A stretch of DNA of 25,804 nucleotides. Source: a virus. The stretch covers positions 1 through 25,804 of IMG/VR virus record IMGVR_UViG_3300020436_000083; one strand, given 5' to 3'. Both the position numbers and the translations under genes were made by a program. The notes under the pieces are model-generated. The model saw only the letters and a list, made by a program, of their open reading frames with translations. It searched no databases and was not told the DNA's origin. This document shows, in pieces, positions 22,004-25,804 of the stretch. The number at the start of each line of letters is the position of its first letter. Position 1 is the first letter of the stretch.

Positions 22004-22422
22004 GGTATTTAATACTGCCTATATTATTATTAGCGGGTTGCCGAACAGATTTTTCAGATATTGTTACGGGTGCTGGCGCTTCTGGCGCTGCGGCTGTTGC
22101 AAGTCTGATGACGTCAAGTCCTGCGATAGTTGCAGGTGTGACTGCGGGTGGTGCCCTGGCTGGAAGCATAGCAGTGGATGATGCGCCTTTAAGTGCTGCC
22201 GATTACGGTGGTGAAGATGGACAGATAAATTCGTTTTACGAACTAATGTCTTTCGCTATTGCAAACTTCATGCAGTATATGATTGGTATAGCTGTAGTTA
22301 TTGGAGTACTATGGATATTAGCTGGTTACTTAGGTGCTAGAAAGAAGCGTCCAGAAGAGCGTGCATTAGAAGCTCAAATTAATGTATTAGTTGATAAAAT
22401 CGGTAAAATGAAAGATAATTAA
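22000..22422 (+). CDS. Lipoprotein with C-terminal TM (possible unimolecular spanin)
   Basis: 140 residues. The N-terminus MRYLILPILLLAGC is a lipoprotein signal with lipobox L11-A12-G13-C14; R15 at +2 would allow sorting to the outer membrane. An Ala/Gly-rich stretch resembling a glycine zipper follows (about 23-56), then an acidic linker (DYGGEDGQ), a TM segment at about 93-112 (YMIGIAVVIGVLWILAGYLG) and a basic cytoplasmic helix. An N-terminal lipid anchor plus a C-terminal TM is the plan of unimolecular spanins such as T1 gp11, which join inner and outer membranes at lysis. GGAG lies eight bases before the ATG. A glycine-zipper inner-membrane lipoprotein of other function is the main alternative. 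Part of the gene is GC-rich. Confidence 0.8.
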   Translation: MRYLILPILLLAGCRTDFSDIVTGAGASGAAAVASLMTSSPAIVAGVTAGGALAGSIAVDDAPLSAADYGGEDGQINSFYELMSFAIANFMQYMIGIAVVIGVLWILAGYLGARKKRPEERALEAQINVLVDKIGKMKDN

Positions 22423-22426
22423 ATGT

Positions 22427-22453
22427 CCCCTATAACATCGTAATTTTAGGGGG
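22427..22453 (+). other. Hairpin overlapping the nrdJ ribosome binding site
   Basis: CCCCTA (22427-22432) pairs with TAGGGG (22447-22452); AA and TT after one mismatch extend the stem. The right arm is part of the G-run that serves as the nrdJ Shine-Dalgarno sequence, eight or so bases before the ATG at 22461, so folding could hide it. TTAAATGTCCCCT at 22419-22431 also occurs before terL (296-308). Regulation is inference. Confidence 0.4.
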
Positions 22454-22460
22454 TGCAATA

Positions 22461-24230
22461 ATGCATAATACAGAATATTTAGGACCAGAATCATCTATAT
22501 CAAAAGAAATAGATGAAATGAAATATAGACAAAAAGACGAAAGCTTTGATGAAAAAATTAAAAGAATATCAAGAACTTTATCAGATGATGATGAACATCG
22601 GTATAAGCTAGAAGATATATTAGGCAATATGAGATTCTTACCAGCAGGTAGAGTACAAGCTGCTATAGGATCTAATAGAATTACAACTGCATATAACTGT
22701 TTCGTGTCAGGAGTAATCGAGGATAACATGAACAGTATAATGGAGAAGGCCAGTGAAGCTGCTGAAACAATGCGTAGAGGGGGTGGGATTGGTTATGATT
22801 TTAGTCGCATCCGACCAAGAGGTGACAAAATTAAATCGCTCGATAGCCAGGCTAGCGGCCCTGTTTCCTTCATGGGTATCTTTGATGCTGTGTGTCAAAC
22901 CATCGCTAGCTCAGGACACAGACGTGGGGCGCAGATGGGTGTCCTCAGAGTCGACCATCCGGATATTGAAGAATTCATTATGGCTAAACGTAATTCTGAT
23001 AAGCTTACTGGTTTTAATATTAGTGTTGGTATAACTGATAAATTTATGGAGGCATTGACTAATGATTTGGATAGCAGCTTTACGTTGGAATTCCAGGGAA
23101 AGCCATACAGAACGATATGCGCAAGAGACCTTTGGGATAAAATCATGGATAGCACTTGGGACTGGGCTGAGCCTGGTGTTTTATTTATTGATCGTATAGG
23201 TGAAATGAATAACCTTTATTACTGTGAAGATATATTTGCTACAAATCCGTGTGGTGAGCAACCGCTACCACCATATGGCGCGTGCTTACTAGGTTCATTT
23301 AATTTAACAAAGTACTTAGATGAAGAACAAATTGCAGGTGGTGAAGTAGCTGAATCACATTTTGAATTTGATTTCAAAAGATTTAAATCAGATATATACG
23401 AAGTAGTAAGAGCTATGGATAATGTTATTGATAGAACAATTTATCCATTAAAGAAACAAGCTGACGAAGCTAAAGATAAAAGAAGAATGGGCTTAGGTGT
23501 TACTGGCTTAGCAAATGCTGGTGAATTACTTGGTAAGCCATATGCTTCTGAAGATTTTATGATATGGGCTGAAAAAGTATTTGCATGTTTACGTGATACT
23601 ACATATAAAGCATCCGCATTATTAGCAAAAGAAAAGGGTGCCTTCCCATTATATAGAGAAGATTATTTAAAATCAAACTTTGTTCGAGGATTACCAGCTT
23701 CAGTTAAAAAATTAATTAGAGAATATGGAATTCGTAATAGTCACTTAACTTCAATAGCACCAACAGGTACTATTAGTTTAGTTGCTGATAATGTTAGTGG
23801 AGGTATTGAACCTGTATTTAGTCATTACTATGATAGAACTATACAAACTTTTGAAGGGCCTAAGACAGAGAGAGTAAAAGATTATGCTTACAATAAAGGA
23901 ATCGAAGGACGTGGAGCCAATGATATAAATGTTAATGAGCATTTGGCTGTACTATTATTGGCACAAAACTATATAGATAGTGCGTGTTCAAAAACCTGTA
24001 ATGTAGGTGATGAAGTTACATATGAAGATTTCAAACAAGTTTATGTTGATGCCTGGAAAGGCGGGGCGAAAGGATGTACCACGTTTAGACTTAGTGGTAA
24101 ACGATTCGGAGTCCTTCAAACCGTGGAAGAAAAAGAGAAGAACGCAAATGCGCTTGAGACAGTTAAAGAAGAGGAGCAAGTTGAGGCTTGTTTTATAGAT
24201 CCGCAGACTGGTCAAAAGGAATGTGCTTAA
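22461..24230 (+). CDS. nrdJ: Class II (adenosylcobalamin-dependent) ribonucleotide reductase
   Basis: Reduces ribonucleotides to deoxyribonucleotides for phage DNA synthesis, using B12 to generate the thiyl radical without oxygen or a second subunit. RFLPAGR (58-64) and YNC (C80) give the first redox cysteine; NPCGEQ (262-267) holds N262, the radical C264 and E266; C275, eleven residues later, is the redox partner at the family's usual spacing. SIAPTGTISL (431-440) forms the conserved phosphate-binding loop. C577 and C588 near the end may be the re-reducing pair, though ten residues apart. At 589 aa it is compact, without an ATP-cone. It is a lone metabolic gene between membrane and tail genes. 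Bases about 22800-22980 are roughly 50% GC against 27% elsewhere in the gene. Confidence 0.94.
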   Translation: MHNTEYLGPESSISKEIDEMKYRQKDESFDEKIKRISRTLSDDDEHRYKLEDILGNMRFLPAGRVQAAIGSNRITTAYNCFVSGVIEDNMNSIMEKASEAAETMRRGGGIGYDFSRIRPRGDKIKSLDSQASGPVSFMGIFDAVCQTIASSGHRRGAQMGVLRVDHPDIEEFIMAKRNSDKLTGFNISVGITDKFMEALTNDLDSSFTLEFQGKPYRTICARDLWDKIMDSTWDWAEPGVLFIDRIGEMNNLYYCEDIFATNPCGEQPLPPYGACLLGSFNLTKYLDEEQIAGGEVAESHFEFDFKRFKSDIYEVVRAMDNVIDRTIYPLKKQADEAKDKRRMGLGVTGLANAGELLGKPYASEDFMIWAEKVFACLRDTTYKASALLAKEKGAFPLYREDYLKSNFVRGLPASVKKLIREYGIRNSHLTSIAPTGTISLVADNVSGGIEPVFSHYYDRTIQTFEGPKTERVKDYAYNKGIEGRGANDINVNEHLAVLLLAQNYIDSACSKTCNVGDEVTYEDFKQVYVDAWKGGAKGCTTFRLSGKRFGVLQTVEEKEKNANALETVKEEEQVEACFIDPQTGQKECA

Positions 24231-24240
24231 GGAGAATTAA

Positions 24241-25804
24241 ATGGCAAATAAAGTTGTACCTATTAATAACTTACCACAATTTGGTGTAGTTAAAGATACA
24301 CCAACAGTTGGGTTAGCGCCTAATGTATTTACTGATGCCAGAAATATAAGATTCAGAGATATGGCTGCACATAAAATGAAAGGTGATGTAGCATTAACAC
24401 CTGATTTAAATCCTAGTATGCCAACTACTGGTGGTGGTGCTTCTCATACATATACTGCTGGTCAAATAGTATTTATAACATGGTGGAATAATCCTAATTT
24501 AGTGCCATCCAATACTACTTATTATGTATTTGTTATTGAGCAAAAACATGGAAGTGTAGTAGTAGGTCATCGTACATTTCTTTATAGAACTGATGGTACT
24601 ATAAACGATGTAACACCTTCATTTAGTAGAACTGTTAATAGTACATCTTATACTGATGCAGGATTTGATGCTGGGTATACTACTTCAGGTGAAGATAAAG
24701 GTAATTGGCAAGCAACTGAATTTGCCGGAGGCTTTTGTTTAATAGTAAACAATGGTATACAAGCACCACATTATATAATGGATACTACCGATAATACTGC
24801 TATTGGTAGTGTACCTAACTTTGCTAAATTACCAGGATGGGAATCATATAACTCAGCACCTAAGGTATTAGAAGCTACTGTTCAATTAGCATTTGGTGAT
24901 ACGGGAGTTACACCAGAAAATCCTTTACTATTTGATTTAGGACAAAAAATAGATTTTACTAAGAACACTTTATTTGTAACTAAACAAAGTCCAAATCAAA
25001 GTACAACTGAGTGTGCTCCAATATCTGCGGCAACTAATGCGGGAAGTAATACACCTAATGCAGCTAACTTTGTACCAGGAGATGTACCAGCAAGTCCTGC
25101 AACTAATCCTACTGGCGCTGATAATAATAATTTTCAATACGGTATATATCATAACCCTGAAACTAATACTACTAATATTATTTTTAATGTTAATATACTA
25201 CAAGATGATATTGTAAGATGTTTTGTTATATCAAGAAATCCTATAGCTACTAGCTGTGGTGTTATAAGATCTTTCGGTAACTTTTTAGTTGCAGGTAATT
25301 TAAAAGAAACTACAACTGCTGGAGTTGTACGTAGCTTACCAGGAGTTGTAAGAACTTCAGATGTAGCAGTACCAGGTTCAGTACCACAAAACTGGAATCC
25401 ATTTGCAGCAGGAACAAATACTGCAGATGAATTTACATTATCAGATACTGCAACTGTACAAGACTTAGTACAGCTTCAAGGTAATATGTATATCTATACA
25501 AATACATCTATTCATAATTTAAGATTAACTAATAGTATTGTAACGCCTGTTGCATTTTCACCAGTTACTTCACAGTATGGTGCACAAACAACTGCTGGTG
25601 TTGTAGAGTTTAATGGTAAACATTTAGTTGTAGGTAGTAATGATATATATTTATTTTCAGGAAATCCTGGTAATATAACTTCTATAGCTGATACAAAAGT
25701 TAGAGATTATTTTTATAAACATTTAAACAATGCTAAAGCTAATAAATTATTTATATTACGTAATCAAAAAGAAGATGAGATATGGATTAACTATCCTAAA
25801 ATTA
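24241..25804 (+). CDS. Large structural protein, probable tail nozzle (3' end outside window)
   Basis: Open from the ATG at 24241 (AGGAG six bases upstream) to the window end without a stop, at least 521 codons. The start reads MANKVVPINNLPQFGVVKDT, followed by VGLAPNVFTDARNIRFRD. Segments such as FAGGFCLIVNNGIQAPHYIM, KVRDYF, SQYGAQTTAGVVEFNGKHLV and NDIYLFSGNPG are strand-rich with the style of beta-propeller nozzle or tail tube proteins of podoviruses (T7 gp12 / SU10 nozzle-like). Sequence composition is Thr/Asn/Val-rich. Identity is inferred; the frame is very likely coding. It follows nrdJ by ten bases, so nrdJ is probably cotranscribed with virion genes. Confidence 0.8.
   Translation, partial: MANKVVPINNLPQFGVVKDTPTVGLAPNVFTDARNIRFRDMAAHKMKGDVALTPDLNPSMPTTGGGASHTYTAGQIVFITWWNNPNLVPSNTTYYVFVIEQKHGSVVVGHRTFLYRTDGTINDVTPSFSRTVNSTSYTDAGFDAGYTTSGEDKGNWQATEFAGGFCLIVNNGIQAPHYIMDTTDNTAIGSVPNFAKLPGWESYNSAPKVLEATVQLAFGDTGVTPENPLLFDLGQKIDFTKNTLFVTKQSPNQSTTECAPISAATNAGSNTPNAANFVPGDVPASPATNPTGADNNNFQYGIYHNPETNTTNIIFNVNILQDDIVRCFVISRNPIATSCGVIRSFGNFLVAGNLKETTTAGVVRSLPGVVRTSDVAVPGSVPQNWNPFAAGTNTADEFTLSDTATVQDLVQLQGNMYIYTNTSIHNLRLTNSIVTPVAFSPVTSQYGAQTTAGVVEFNGKHLVVGSNDIYLFSGNPGNITSIADTKVRDYFYKHLNNAKANKLFILRNQKEDEIWINYPKI

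Noticed and set aside
22753-23034. 93-codon forward frame within nrdJ
   Set aside because: It lies wholly inside nrdJ in another frame, in the GC island where stops are rare; no ribosome binding site or family resemblance.
24970-25216. Forward and reverse short frames within the last large gene
   Set aside because: Both are shadows of the open nozzle-like frame that continues to the window end.

Overview
This window looks like part of the genome of a tailed double-stranded DNA phage (Caudoviricetes), probably short-tailed and from an aquatic, likely marine, setting. All convincing genes are on the + strand. They are tightly packed, with many 1-4 base stop/start overlaps (TAATG, ATGA) and GGAG-type ribosome binding sites. 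Most of the DNA is AT-rich: hand counts of neutral 60-base lines give about 27-28% GC. The protein families match uncultured marine phages of the SU10/phiEco32 morphogenesis type. I infer an AT-rich marine host (SAR11-like or similar), but nothing in the window proves the host.

Layout. Bases 1-333 are non-coding, with a duplicated hairpin element and a possible promoter. TerL (334-2001) is followed by about ten small genes (2069-4242): basic Lys-rich proteins, a membrane peptide, a secreted Cys protein and a two-TM EF-hand protein. The head module follows: portal (4239-6377), a small beta-rich protein, an Hsp20 chaperone (6798-7220), three small proteins, scaffold (7855-8979) and major capsid protein (8998-10170), closed by a clear intrinsic terminator. 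After it come four small basic proteins, two of which share a Tyr/Gly-Gly tail, then two small proteins and a neck adaptor with a large inserted Thr/Ser-rich region (11910-13019).

The host-recognition module is a 2127-residue tail fibre with modular repeats and a C-terminal S74 auto-cleaving chaperone (13019-19402), plus a second Gly-linker tail protein (19407-20342). A run of small membrane and secreted proteins (20629-22422) looks like a lysis/envelope module; it ends in a lipoprotein with a C-terminal TM segment that could be a unimolecular spanin. A class II (B12-dependent) ribonucleotide reductase (22461-24230) follows. The window ends inside a large structural protein, probably the tail nozzle (24241 onward, no stop).

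Together the genes would package DNA, build the head and neck, bind the host, open the envelope, and supply deoxynucleotides and a chaperone during infection. No integrase, repressor, tRNA, CRISPR array or endolysin was seen. The most unusual points are the spanin candidate, the repeated GNRA-type hairpins upstream of terL, the adaptor insertion, the shared GG-tail motif, and short islands of about 50% GC inside otherwise AT-rich genes.
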